A DNA stretch of 64,000 nt from Haloarcula sebkhae (GCF_014647415.1 NZ_BMPD01000011.1:19887-83886); one strand, 5' to 3'. Counted from the first letter of the stretch, positions 18,405 to 27,439 are shown. Notes: a model not told the origin generated them from the sequence alone. A program made the numbers and translations.

Positions 18405-19451
18405 AGACTGCCCGTCCTCTCTCTCAATTTCTGCTTGATCAGGAACGAACTCATCCAACCCTGTTGCACTGCCCTCCATAATTTCGATTACCTCTGCAAC
18501 ATCATCACCTGACATTCGTTCAATCCGCTCCTTCATATTGTCCATAAAGCCGATGTATGGACTTCCATTATCAGTCTCACGAGTCGCGTAAATCAAATCA
18601 TATGAGTACCGATCTCCGGCACCTTTCACTCGTATTTGTCTATTAATCGGGCGGTTATTCTGTGGCTCATCATACTTTTCGCCGATAGTCGCCAACTGCT
18701 GTTTATATAATTTCCTCAATTCGTCTGCAGAATTACATCTACGATACTGCCGTCCGCCAACAAACTTGTGTAGTTTCCGCTGAGCGGTTTCAATACGCTC
18801 TTCAGATGCCTCACCACTCTCTAAATAGCCTAACTCCCGTGAGACCCCCTTATGTTGAAAATTGATGAGGTAGTCTCCCCAAATACGAGATAATGCAATC
18901 ATCGTCTTCCAATCGATTTCCATCCGTTCATTATCAGCGAACGTGAGTTGGTTTGTTCCGCTATATCCAGATTCCTGAATTATCTTATCTATTTCTTCCG
19001 GGACGGTCTGATTGGCATCGCCGTGGTGAACAAAGCAGGCATCTCGGTCAATATCAAGTGGTGTTTCGTCGGCTATGTAATCCAATCGGTGCGAGAGTGC
19101 TGTAGCACGCTCTCTTTTACCTTCAAAAAAGTGTAATTCATCGAATGGGTATTCTGGAAGCGTTGCGGCAATTATTGGCGACCCGGTTATATTCACGTCC
19201 TTATTTTCAATTTCAACGATTCCTGATCCTGCTAGTACATCAAAATATAGTTTCCTATCAATACCATCTGACTTGTGAATAATACGAGTGTATAGGTCAA
19301 CAGTAACAATCAGATGGAAAAGTTTGAGTGCTGCCCAAGGACCAATTTCATTCGTAGCACTCGGCTGGATATTGTACAGTTCGTCTGCGTATTCGGTTAA
19401 TGTATTTAATTTCTGTCGTATCCACTCATTATCTGGTGTTTGAAGGGACAT
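18387..19451 (-). CDS. tcmP: three-Cys-motif partner protein TcmP-like
   Basis: 354 residues. Matches the TcmP family: WAALKLFHLIVTVDLY, then the methyltransferase-like opening YFDVLAGSGIVEI, GSPIIAA, and LHFFEGKRERATAL. TcmP occurs beside three-cysteine radical SAM or Gp37Gp68-type proteins; its reaction is unknown. Codon use is more AT-rich than the radical SAM neighbours. Convergent with the radical SAM gene at 17325 with an 18-bp overlap. Confidence 0.75.
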   Translation of the reverse strand: MSLQTPDNEWIRQKLNTLTEYADELYNIQPSATNEIGPWAALKLFHLIVTVDLYTRIIHKSDGIDRKLYFDVLAGSGIVEIENKDVNITGSPIIAATLPEYPFDELHFFEGKRERATALSHRLDYIADETPLDIDRDACFVHHGDANQTVPEEIDKIIQESGYSGTNQLTFADNERMEIDWKTMIALSRIWGDYLINFQHKGVSRELGYLESGEASEERIETAQRKLHKFVGGRQYRRCNSADELRKLYKQQLATIGEKYDEPQNNRPINRQIRVKGAGDRYSYDLIYATRETDNGSPYIGFMDNMKERIERMSGDDVAEVIEIMEGSATGLDEFVPDQAEIEREDGQSSLGDF

Positions 19452-19780
19452 TTGTATCGATTGTTAATACAGACAGCTAAGTTAATTCGTTCTTCTGATT
19501 TATATTTAACTCAATATTTGGCCGTTGTAAATCTGGAATAACCGGGACAACAACAGGAGTATTTGACGTGCGGGACGGGCGGTACAAATCAACGATATTT
19601 CACACCGAATCGTTACGTACACAAGATTTGTTAAGGACTGTCTGCTGAATATAGAGGGTATACTCAATATAAAATAACAACTATCTTTTTGTTAAAATTT
19701 TGCAACTCAATCCAAAGAAGATCACCTACGGAGATAGTGAATACCATGATACCTTTATGTAAATAGCGAAAATAACGTAT
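19452..19780. other. AT-rich intergenic region
   Basis: Divergent promoters for the TcmP-like gene and the ATPase. Very AT-rich from 19640 to 19780; TATA-like boxes are frequent, so none is singled out. No gene seen. Confidence 0.4.
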
Positions 19781-21055
19781 ATGCATATTTCGGACGTATT
19801 CACGCCCGGGGATACCCCTGACGTGACCTATGTCGAGAGAAATAGAGGGCAAAAAGAGAGTGAATTAAAATTACAAATAAATAAAAAATCGTATATTGCG
19901 TCGATAACAGGTCCTTCAAAGTCTGGGAAATCTGCACTTGTTGATAAAGTTGTTGAACAGAATGGGGGCCAAGTTTCAGAAAAGATAACGATTAACGGTA
20001 AACAAATTCGTTCCGAACGAGACCTATGGTCGGGAATACTTGATGGTCTGAATAGGCCTACTGAAAAAAGTATAACAACAACAGACAGTGAGAGTGGTGA
20101 AGTTACTGGGTCACTAGGCGTTAACCTTGGTGGATTTACTGCGGATGTTGGAGCAACAACTGGAGAATCCTCGTCAGATGAGGTCTCTCTTATATTTCAG
20201 AGATCTGTATTGAACTATGTTAATAATCAGATGGATAATAGTGGAAATGTTTTGATCTTTGTGGACGATGCCCACTATATACCTGAAGATATCCATCAAT
20301 CCATCGCAGAAAATATAAAAATGGCATTTGAATACGGCCTAAATTTCTGTTTTGCTTATATACCATTTCGTAGTGATGATCTTACAAAAGCAAATAATGA
20401 TCTTCAGACTAGAACACAGCACATTGAGTTGTCTGATTGGAGTCCAGGGGAACTGAAAAGGATTGCCGATATCGGGTTTGACGAGTTGAATATATCGGTG
20501 TCTGCAGATTTAAAAGAACATTTTTCAAGAGAATCTGTAAGATCGCCATATCTTATGCAAGAATTGTGTTATAGGTTTTGTGCCATCAATGACATATATA
20601 ACAAATGTGAAAATGAAGTTAAGTTTTCACCCAGTGAAAGAGATATAAAAGAAATACTTAGAGACACCGCTGATAGCTTAAAATATCCAACCGCTCATGG
20701 GATAATAAGCGGAGATACAAGAGGGCGTAGTGACAAACAATTCAACTTCGTTGACGGGACTGAAGGCGATCGATATGTGGCGTTGATGAGGGGGGTGGCA
20801 GCGAACCCTCCGAAATCCAGTTTTGAAATGTCTGAAATAAAGAAGCGGATTGACGAACAGTGTGAGACTAAGGGTCCGGAACCAGGAAACATTATTCAGG
20901 ATGTTAAACGGGTGAGCAAATGGATGAATGAATCTGATGAGGATGATCTTCTATTTGACTATTCTGACAGTAAGATAGAGATGATTGACCCGAGTTTGGT
21001 CTTCCATCTTAGGTGGTCTAGAACTACTGATTTTGAGCCAGAACTCTCCAGATAA
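19781..21055 (+). CDS. AT-rich P-loop ATPase
   Basis: 424 residues. Walker A is GPSKSGKSAL at 44-53 and Walker B is VLIFVDDAHYIP at 157-168; the N-terminal DVFTPGDTPDVTYVER precedes the P-loop as in several AAA/STAND-like ATPases. The C-terminal third has a helical region ending near MSEIKKRIDEQ, which may be a winged helix. Gly-rich residues 105-135 form an insert. Far more AT-rich than its neighbours and less acidic, so it was probably acquired recently. Such solitary ATPases are common in defence islands, but no effector is fused to it. Confidence 0.75.
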   Translation: MHISDVFTPGDTPDVTYVERNRGQKESELKLQINKKSYIASITGPSKSGKSALVDKVVEQNGGQVSEKITINGKQIRSERDLWSGILDGLNRPTEKSITTTDSESGEVTGSLGVNLGGFTADVGATTGESSSDEVSLIFQRSVLNYVNNQMDNSGNVLIFVDDAHYIPEDIHQSIAENIKMAFEYGLNFCFAYIPFRSDDLTKANNDLQTRTQHIELSDWSPGELKRIADIGFDELNISVSADLKEHFSRESVRSPYLMQELCYRFCAINDIYNKCENEVKFSPSERDIKEILRDTADSLKYPTAHGIISGDTRGRSDKQFNFVDGTEGDRYVALMRGVAANPPKSSFEMSEIKKRIDEQCETKGPEPGNIIQDVKRVSKWMNESDEDDLLFDYSDSKIEMIDPSLVFHLRWSRTTDFEPELSR

Positions 21056-21208
21056 CGTCAATGTAGCCTATAGACGTATGTGATTTACTGCTATCCAAAG
21101 TTCATGGCTGCCACATAACTGATAAGCAGGTGTTCTCAACACTCATACCAGTTGTTGTGAATACGGCAGATCTATCCGTGACGGTAGTGAGCGGCACAGA
21201 GATCCGTG

Positions 21209-21519
21209 TCACAGTCCTAATTGACCTGATGTCCACTGTTCACCGGCTTTCTTCGTCATCTCGTTTTGATCAGAGAACACCGTGTGTTCTGAGACGTGCT
21301 CATTAAATGAAGCGTCTGGAATCTCATCAAGCTCCTCCGACTCCACAGTCCATGGACTTTCCCCAAAAAACTCTTGTATTGATCGAAGTTAGTGTACCCC
21401 TCCGTGAAACTAGGATTGGAAAGTTCGGATAGGGGAACCTCATTTTCCCCGTCGAGTTCCTCAGCATGGTCGCCTATTTCAATTAAGTCGTCTACTGAGT
21501 TATCAATATCATCGGCCAT
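21209..21519 (-). pseudogene. small acidic protein with frameshift
   Basis: The gene starts MADDIDNSVDDLIEIGDHAEE and runs to TEGYTNFDQ, then the frame is lost in a run of A and C (21361-21370 on the + strand). The other frame continues convincingly as FFGESPWTVESEELDE, then ASFNEHVSEHTVFSDQNEM to a stop at 21209. One base too many or too few explains it. The restored protein of ~102 residues is not recognised. Confidence 0.6.
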
Positions 21520-21639
21520 ACTGTCCAGATAAATATCTGAGGTTGAAAAATATTAGAGGTGATAAGTCAGATATGTGCTGGACGCATTTCAGGTGAAAAT
21601 TTGAGCAACAAACGACGGTCAGAAACTAATCGGTTATCG

Positions 21640-21683
21640 GCTAACCAACAGTTGTGGGTATTACTCTGCTATTGTTGGTTAGC
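21640..21683. terminator. hairpin after A/B copy 2
   Basis: GCTAACCAACA (21640-21650) is complementary to TGTTGGTTAGC (21673-21683), just beyond the stop of the B gene. The same arms and almost the same loop lie after copy 3. Likely the transcript end of the module or its boundary. Confidence 0.6.
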
Positions 21684-21694
21684 ACTCCGGTATC

Positions 21695-21946
21695 CTACAC
21701 TGTCGCCGCTACATGCTGAAACTCCGCCTGCGACGGTGTCGGCTGCAACGTCAACCCGGCCAGTGCCAGTTCTCGCAATACCTCCGGTGGGACACCCTCC
21801 GAACCACGCAGCACCGCATCAAGCGTCCATTCACCGTACTGACTTGCACTCGGCGCGAGCACGTCGACGGACTCGGTAGCCACTTCGTCTCGAATCGCCC
21901 TCGCGGCCCGCCGCACCCGCTTGCGCTCTTCTACAGTGCAGCTCAC
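21695..21946 (-). CDS. B protein of duplicated pair, copy 2
   Basis: 83 residues, very close to copies 1, 3 and 4, with the basic start SCTVEERKRVRRAARAI and PSASQYGEWTLDAVLRG. Start is GTG here, overlapping the stop of the A frame (GTGA). The frame is intact although its A partner has lost its start. Confidence 0.7.
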   Translation of the reverse strand: MSCTVEERKRVRRAARAIRDEVATESVDVLAPSASQYGEWTLDAVLRGSEGVPPEVLRELALAGLTLQPTPSQAEFQHVAATV

Positions 21947-22209
21947 GCCTCAACACCTCGGACAAGATCGCCGACGAGCGACCCGCCGACGTGCGGCCCG
22001 ATACCCCAGCCACGCTCACCCCGAGTGTATTCACACCACTTTCCGAGCGTTTCAAATGGCGTCTCGGCTAGCACAACTTTCTCAGCGTCTCCGTCAGCCT
22101 CGACAATAGCCACAGCGAATTCATAGCTATCCCAGTAGCGGGCGGCACCCTTGCCGTCGACGCCGAGAAAGAGCGGTCTGACCTGAGTGAGTAGTTCGCA
22201 GAGATTCTG
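21943..22209 (-). pseudogene. A gene copy 2, start lost
   Basis: From ELLTQVRPLFLG to GGSLVGDLVRGVEA the protein is intact, but the codons before it run into TGA at 22210-22212 with no ATG or GTG. An internal GTG (before AIVEADG) could give a shortened product. The 5' sequence was replaced just upstream of ELLTQ. Confidence 0.65.
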
Positions 22210-22348
22210 TCAGTACAGACCAAATGTTGATCACTCGAACCCTATCGAATGGCTCGAAGACATGCTCCAGTCCTATACTTCGAACTATTTTCCGGTGGCG
22301 TGATTGACGGCCGAAAACATATATCGCAACCAGCAGAACTCCGACTGA

Positions 22349-22813
22349 ATGCCCGCTGATCAAAGATTACTCACACCTCTGTTCTGGATGCTTCTTGGAT
22401 GCTTTTTCATCGGCGGGAGCGCCGTCGTATTCTCAATGATTCCTGTCACGGAGTACACAACCACCGTCGAACCAGCTACTGCAGAAGAGGTCGATCAGAT
22501 AGACGGACATGACCACTATTACACATTTTCGACTCTCTCTGATAGGGCTCAATCGCTATTCTTGACAGCAAAGAATACCACAAAAGTGACCACCACTAAC
22601 ACGAGTCGCCTCCCACCAGAGTTTGAATATTACGATGATACAACATGGGACACATACGTTCAGCATGATGGCAAATACTACTTAGTGTGGACGTACAGAT
22701 CTGACTGCCTTGGCTGTCCCATTGCTCAACTCGGGGGCGCACTCATCGGCCTCATCGGTGCCGGGTTTGTTCTGCTCGGACTAATACTTAGATTATTGGG
22801 GAGAAAAGCGTAG
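22349..22813 (+). CDS. two-helix membrane protein with extracellular domain
   Basis: 154 residues: helix at 10-31 (FWMLLGCFFIGGSAVVFSMI), an outside domain with TLSDRAQSLFLTAKNTT and YVQHDGKYYLVWTY, and a C-terminal helix (GGALIGLIGAGFVLLGLILR). The CLGC pair lies just outside the second helix. Same plan as the genes at 9144 and 60055. Function unknown. Confidence 0.7.
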   Translation: MPADQRLLTPLFWMLLGCFFIGGSAVVFSMIPVTEYTTTVEPATAEEVDQIDGHDHYYTFSTLSDRAQSLFLTAKNTTKVTTTNTSRLPPEFEYYDDTTWDTYVQHDGKYYLVWTYRSDCLGCPIAQLGGALIGLIGAGFVLLGLILRLLGRKA

Positions 22814-22893
22814 ATTGCTTGGTTCGCACGCTTACCGAGCAGTGGTTTCAGGAGAGTACCCCAGCAATAAATGACTGTCAAGAACCTGAGTTA

Positions 22894-22938
22894 GCTAACC
22901 AACAGCTGTGGGCTTTTACTCATTCTTTGTTGGTTAGC
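22894..22938. terminator. hairpin after A/B copy 3
   Basis: GCTAACCAACA at 22894-22904 pairs with TGTTGGTTAGC at 22928-22938, the same arms as at 21640, 12 bases beyond the B gene stop. Confidence 0.6.
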
Positions 22939-22949
22939 GCTCTACTCGC

Positions 22950-23201
22950 CTACACCGTCGCTGCCACGTGCTCATACCCGGCCTGCGACGGCGTCGGCTG
23001 CAACGTCAACCCGGCCAGCGCCAGTTCTCGCAACACCTCTGGCGACCCACCCTCCGAACCACGTAACACAGCATCGAGCATCCACTTATTGTACTGACTC
23101 GCGCTCGGTGCAAGCACGTCGACGGACTCTGTCGCCACCTCTTCTTGAATCGCCCGCGCGGCCCGCCGCACTCGCTTCCGTTCCTCTACAGTGCAGCTCA
23201 T
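22950..23201 (-). CDS. B protein of duplicated pair, copy 3
   Basis: 83 residues, intact, with the family start MSCTVEERKRVRRAARAI and the changes QYNKWMLDAV and GSPEVLREL relative to other copies. It keeps its ATG and frame although the A gene in front is destroyed. Confidence 0.7.
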   Translation of the reverse strand: MSCTVEERKRVRRAARAIQEEVATESVDVLAPSASQYNKWMLDAVLRGSEGGSPEVLRELALAGLTLQPTPSQAGYEHVAATV

Positions 23202-23310
23202 GCATCCACCGCCTGAACAATCTTACGAGTATATTCACACCATCTGTGAGTGTCTTGAATAATGTTGCACTAAATTTGACTTTCTCGCTCCTCATGTTGT
23301 TATAGTGACG
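23198..23310 (-). pseudogene. A gene copy 3, deleted and frameshifted
   Basis: Only EKVKFSATLFKTLTDG survives from the middle of A; a frameshift follows, then WCEYTRKIVQAVDA ends at the ATGA overlap with B. The GPHVGGSLVGDL segment and the first ~45 residues are gone. Confidence 0.7.
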
Positions 23311-23458
23311 ACAAAATCTCAACGAGTAACTGGCCAACAATTCTAATATGTTGCTGCCTTGCGTGGGCTATCACATTTCAATATCCAGTCTTGGTCAACT
23401 GTCTGAAATCTGTCTGAATCTCTGTAGCGTCTTGACTCTATGACACCGGCGATGCTGA

Positions 23459-23488
23459 ATTTCAACTACCCAAGGATCCGTCTGTAAC
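23459..23488. repeat. solitary degenerate CRISPR-repeat-like sequence
   Basis: Matches the window's CRISPR repeat at about 23 of 30 positions (TTCAAC near the start, CAAGG in the middle, TCCGTCTG and AAC at the end). It is alone, has no second repeat nearby, and overlaps the stop codon of the wHTH-FtsZ gene by one base. Confidence 0.4.
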
Positions 23489-25419
23489 TATTTGTCCGTG
23501 TCAAATACTATATCCCAATCGTCTTCAGATTGTTCGGCTTCCTCGTTTTCAGGGTCTGAATCTTTTTTACTCTCCCGATTGGGCTCGTCTTTTTGTTCTG
23601 ACTCAGGCTTCTCTTCTTCAACTGGAGTTGGATCCGGCTTATTAGTTCTAATAACATCAAGCTTAGAATTTTGGACTACAGCGTCTGCCTCGGTTGTGTT
23701 GTAGTCGCTATGGGCATGAGACCTAGACATCGTTGGAAAATCTGCACTCAGATCATCAGATGAACCTAGTTCTTCGACCGCCTCGTGGGACTTGTTGGCC
23801 TGCTTCTGGGTCGTCGGACCGAGCACCTGGTCGGACTGGACGCCGGTCATGATGGCCATGACCCGCACCTTGCCCTTGTACTCATCCTGAATCCGTGCGC
23901 CCCAGATGACGTTGGCGTCGGCTTCGAGCCGCTCAGTGATGTTTTGTGCGATGCCCTCGGCTTCCTTCAGCGTGAGGTCCGGGCCGCCAGTGATGTGGAC
24001 CAGACTACCACTCGCGCCGCGGTAGTCTACGTCGAGCAGCGGGTGGTTCATCGCATCCTTGACGACTTCCTTGGGCTTGTTCTTGGCCTGAGTCTCACCT
24101 ACCAGCATCACCGCGACGCCGCCTTGGTTCATGATGGATGTCACGTCGGCGTAGTCGAGGTTGACGAGGCTCGGTTGTGTGATGGTCTCGGTGGTACCCT
24201 TGATCGTCTCGGCGATGATCTGGTCCATCACTGAAAATACCTTGCCGATGGGTAAATTCGGAGCGAAATCGAGTAGTCGATTATGATCCAGCACGACGAT
24301 GGAGTCCGCTTCGTTGCGGAGCTTCTCAAGGCCTTTCTCGGCCTTGACCGTGCGGGCCCGCTCGACGTTGAATGGCGTCGACACCATGCCGACGACGATT
24401 GCACCCTGCTCCTTGGCGACCTTCGAGACGACGGGGGCAGCCCCGGTCCCGGTGCCGCCACCCATCCCGGCGGTGACGAACACGAGGTCAGCGTCGCCCA
24501 GCACTTCCCCGATGGTACTCTGTGCCATCTCCGTGGCGCGCTCACCCATCAACGGGTCGCCACCGGCCCCGAGGCCATTAGTGAGGGACTTGCCAACCAG
24601 AATCTTCGTGTCGGCTTCGATCATCTTGAGGTGCTGTTTGTCCGTGTTGATGGCTACGGTGTCAGCGCCTTCAACGCCGATGTTGTACAAGCGGTTGACT
24701 GTGTTGTTGCCGGCGCCACCACAGCCAGCAATGACGATGCGCGGGGCGCCAAACGTGTCAACGTCTTCATCGAACATCCGCTTCTGTTCTTGCTCGTCGC
24801 GTTCGAGGGCCTCATTGACTAGATTTGCTAACCCACTACCCTGTACGTCTGTATTATCTCCAGAATCCAATTCCCCTCTTTCATCATTGTTAGGTGAGAA
24901 AGTCTCTCTATTTTTACTGGGGAAAATTGAGTCAGTCTCTGTATTTGCATCAGGTTTGGAAGGACGATCATCAAAAGAAAGGGATTCAGCTATCGCCTCC
25001 GGGAGAGAAGGTCGGTCGGCAGTAAGATGTCGCTCAAGAGTTTCACTATGCGAAGTGGAATCAAAGAGGGCTCGTTGTACGGGTACTAAGCGTAGGTAAT
25101 TATATTCGTGAAGAATTCTGATTCCACGTGCTGTGGGCCCCCAAAATTCTTTTGGATAGTCGCGCTTGTTTGGATTATCTGGGTTTTCGGTGATGTATTT
25201 CTTTATAAGCGATTCACTTTGGAGCCGCTGAAGTGCATCGTCAATTGCGCCTGCACTCTTTGAGACCATTTCTCCAATTTCGGTACGAGAAGCTAAGTGG
25301 TGGGGATGACCGAGAATAGACATCAAGATACTGTGGCGTGTCTCCTGAGATAGGAGTTCCATCATCTCGCGCTGGCTCTCGCCAGGCGTGGAGTGAGTGT
25401 TCTCCCCATCGTCAGCCAT
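23488..25419 (-). CDS. winged-helix-FtsZ fusion protein
   Basis: 643 residues. Residues 15-110 form a winged helix ([25 protein letters not shown], wing near [16 protein letters not shown]). A polar linker spans 120-220. Residues 226-540 are a complete FtsZ closest to haloarchaeal FtsZ2: [20 protein letters not shown], the tubulin signature GGGTGTG at 320-326, and the T7 loop [11 protein letters not shown] at 420-430. Both GTP-binding and catalytic residues are kept. The tail (541-643) is acidic and disordered. The FtsZ core is GC-rich, the two ends AT-rich, as if a division gene was captured by another gene. A membrane or chromosome role cannot be told from sequence. Confidence 0.9.
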   Translation of the reverse strand: MADDGENTHSTPGESQREMMELLSQETRHSILMSILGHPHHLASRTEIGEMVSKSAGAIDDALQRLQSESLIKKYITENPDNPNKRDYPKEFWGPTARGIRILHEYNYLRLVPVQRALFDSTSHSETLERHLTADRPSLPEAIAESLSFDDRPSKPDANTETDSIFPSKNRETFSPNNDERGELDSGDNTDVQGSGLANLVNEALERDEQEQKRMFDEDVDTFGAPRIVIAGCGGAGNNTVNRLYNIGVEGADTVAINTDKQHLKMIEADTKILVGKSLTNGLGAGGDPLMGERATEMAQSTIGEVLGDADLVFVTAGMGGGTGTGAAPVVSKVAKEQGAIVVGMVSTPFNVERARTVKAEKGLEKLRNEADSIVVLDHNRLLDFAPNLPIGKVFSVMDQIIAETIKGTTETITQPSLVNLDYADVTSIMNQGGVAVMLVGETQAKNKPKEVVKDAMNHPLLDVDYRGASGSLVHITGGPDLTLKEAEGIAQNITERLEADANVIWGARIQDEYKGKVRVMAIMTGVQSDQVLGPTTQKQANKSHEAVEELGSSDDLSADFPTMSRSHAHSDYNTTEADAVVQNSKLDVIRTNKPDPTPVEEEKPESEQKDEPNRESKKDSDPENEEAEQSEDDWDIVFDTDK

Positions 25420-25559
25420 GAGAAGGTTTACGCGACTATACTGTAAAATAGTTCGGGCGAACCGAACCGGTCATTCTAATGAAAACCGAATAGGTTGGAA
25501 GAGTGTAATCCCGAAATGGTCGAAATATTTTCTAATTAAGCACTGTTACGATGAGTTGA

Positions 25560-26387
25560 ATGGTTGATTCTGGTTCCTTACCTGGTGTTCCTGAAGAAGC
25601 CTCCGAAATTTACACCGCATTGACAAGAGCGCTAGGGGATATTGAATTATCTCAGGAAGAACGTGAAGCTATTGCTACGTACGTTCGTAGAGAGGCCCCC
25701 ACATTGCTTGATACAAGGAGCTCTACATACTTGATTCTCGGAAGCTATCGCGGGGAACGTTATAATAGAGTACAAGCAGTTGAGCACGAACTTGGTACCC
25801 GTCGTACTGACACCAAGGTCGTCGTGTTAGGCGACACAGCAGATCTCGAAATTGATGAGAGAGAACTACCCGGGTTTTCGGTCAAATTTAATATATTGGC
25901 AAGCTGTGTTGATTGGATAGTAATGGTGATGGAAAAGGAAAGTGGAGGTGAAAGCGTTGAACTTGGTAGAATCGTTGACGGTCCATATTTCTCCGACTCC
26001 CATGTTATGCCGCGAGACTATGCAAATTTCGTATCTGAATCCGTTGAGTCGATGACTGACGCAAAAAAAGCCGCCATTGAAGTTTGGTTTAACGAACATC
26101 TATCCGACTCAGAGTCTGAGAACAGTATTAGGAGGTTCGCGGAGCATATTGCAGATAACCCATCTCTTGATTTCAATGACTCTGATAAGATTACAGAACG
26201 GCTCATTGAATTTGCAGAGCAACGAGAAAAAGAAAAAGAAGAACCATCAACATACTCGTGGGTCCATCTGAGTGACTTCCGAAAATTTGAGCGGGTAGGA
26301 CGGTGCTACCCTTGGATGGATGAAGATTCTCTTAGAGAGCAGGCTAATAATATTCCAGGCCCAGGGACTGTTGATTGGTCATACTAA
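25560..26387 (+). CDS. unknown protein, Rossmann/SLOG- or TIR-like N-terminal domain
   Basis: 275 residues. The first half reads like a nucleotide- or nucleoside-processing Rossmann-type domain: YLILGSYRGERYNRVQAVE, KVVVLGDTADLEI, a hydrophobic strand DWIVMVMEKE and ESVELGRIVDG. Helices with SDSESENSIRRFAEH follow. The C-terminal part is hydrophilic and ends near GPGTVDWSY. It is divergent from the wHTH-FtsZ gene with 140 bp between, and a TATA-like TCTAATTAAG lies ~30 bases before the ATG. AT-rich like the ends of its neighbour. Assignment to SLOG/TIR/deoxyribosyltransferase-like folds is inference. Confidence 0.6.
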   Translation: MVDSGSLPGVPEEASEIYTALTRALGDIELSQEEREAIATYVRREAPTLLDTRSSTYLILGSYRGERYNRVQAVEHELGTRRTDTKVVVLGDTADLEIDERELPGFSVKFNILASCVDWIVMVMEKESGGESVELGRIVDGPYFSDSHVMPRDYANFVSESVESMTDAKKAAIEVWFNEHLSDSESENSIRRFAEHIADNPSLDFNDSDKITERLIEFAEQREKEKEEPSTYSWVHLSDFRKFERVGRCYPWMDEDSLREQANNIPGPGTVDWSY

Positions 26388-26529
26388 ACTTACGTAGTTT
26401 ATTGCTATATTTTATCATTTAAACTCTCACGCTAGTCCTACATATGAGCAATATAATTCTATCAGTGCTATTTCTGACCTTTTTCGACAGTGTCGTGGTA
26501 ATGCGATATGCTGGTCAGCACTGTGCTAC

Positions 26530-26781
26530 CTACACTGTGGCTGCCACATGCTGATACCCGGCCTGCGATGGCGTCGGCTGCAACGTCAACCCGGCTAGTG
26601 CTAACTCTCGAAGCACCTCCGGCGGCACACCCTCCGAACCACGTAACACCGCGTCGAGCGTCCATTCGCCATACTGACTCGCACTCGGCGCAAGCACGTC
26701 CACCGATTCGGCCGGAACCTCCTCTCGAATCGTCCGTGCCGCCCGCCGCACCCGCCGCCGTTCTTCCACGGTACAGCTCAT
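26530..26781 (-). CDS. B protein of duplicated pair, copy 4
   Basis: 83 residues, intact: MSCTVEERRRVRRAARTI, then VDVLAPSASQYGEW and LQPTPSQAGYQHVAATV. ATGA overlap with the intact A gene in front, as in copy 1. Confidence 0.7.
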   Translation of the reverse strand: MSCTVEERRRVRRAARTIREEVPAESVDVLAPSASQYGEWTLDAVLRGSEGVPPEVLRELALAGLTLQPTPSQAGYQHVAATV

Positions 26782-27074
26782 GCTTCCACCGCCCGAACGA
26801 GATCACCGACCAGCGACCCGCCAACGTGCGGCCCAACGTCCCAGCCACGCTCCGAACGCGTGTATTCGCACCACTGTGCAAGTGTTTCAAACGGCGTCTC
26901 CGACAATTCCACTTTCTCAGCGTCACCATCGGCCGAAACAACGGCCACGGTGAATTCGTAGCTGTCCCAGTAATGGACGGCACCCTCGCCGTCAACGCCC
27001 AGAAAGAGTGGGCGACCTTGGGTGAGTAGTTCGCGTGCGGTACGTTCTTGTGGATTGGATTGCGTAGTTGCCAT
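26778..27074 (-). CDS. A protein of duplicated pair, copy 4
   Basis: 98 residues from MATTQSNPQERTARELLTQ. Contains all conserved A segments (GRPLFLGVDGEGAVHYW, EKVELSETPFETLAQW, GPHVGGSLVGDLVRAVEA). With copy 1 it is one of the two complete A genes. Function unknown. Confidence 0.7.
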   Translation of the reverse strand: MATTQSNPQERTARELLTQGRPLFLGVDGEGAVHYWDSYEFTVAVVSADGDAEKVELSETPFETLAQWCEYTRSERGWDVGPHVGGSLVGDLVRAVEA

Positions 27075-27226
27075 TGGTTCTTGGACGGAACCACGCGCCT
27101 CGGTGCTCTAACACCGGGGCGATTTTGGAAGAAATCGACCAGTGGCGCGTGTGTTCCTATACTTAGCTTATGTTACGCCACCACCATAATACTTTTGCTG
27201 GCCGTAAACAATAGTAATAGTAGAAG

Positions 27227-27439
27227 ATGTCTCAAGGAAAACGCGAAGTGACCGATTCAGAGATTGTGGATGCGTTCAAAGACATTGCTGGTCCGTTTGC
27301 TGCAGCTTCTGAGGTTGCAGAATATTTCGGACATACCCGCCAGTGGGCACATCAGCGTCTTACACAGCTACACGAACAGGGTGCCGTAGAAAGAAAGAAG
27401 ACCGGCGGACAGTCTGTAGTTTGGTGGGTCGAGGACTAA
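27227..27439 (+). CDS. small winged-helix protein
   Basis: 70 residues forming one winged helix (FAAASEVAEYFGHTRQWAHQ, RLTQLHEQGAVERKK, wing QSVVWWVED). A likely DNA-binding regulator. It converges on, and overlaps by four bases, a similar gene on the other strand; the two share the pattern TRQW-x-HQ-x-L. Confidence 0.8.
   Translation: MSQGKREVTDSEIVDAFKDIAGPFAAASEVAEYFGHTRQWAHQRLTQLHEQGAVERKKTGGQSVVWWVED

Noticed and set aside
24299..25099. 266-codon + frame opposite FtsZ
   Set aside because: Shadow frame; Ser/Pro/Arg-rich antisense of a highly conserved GTPase.
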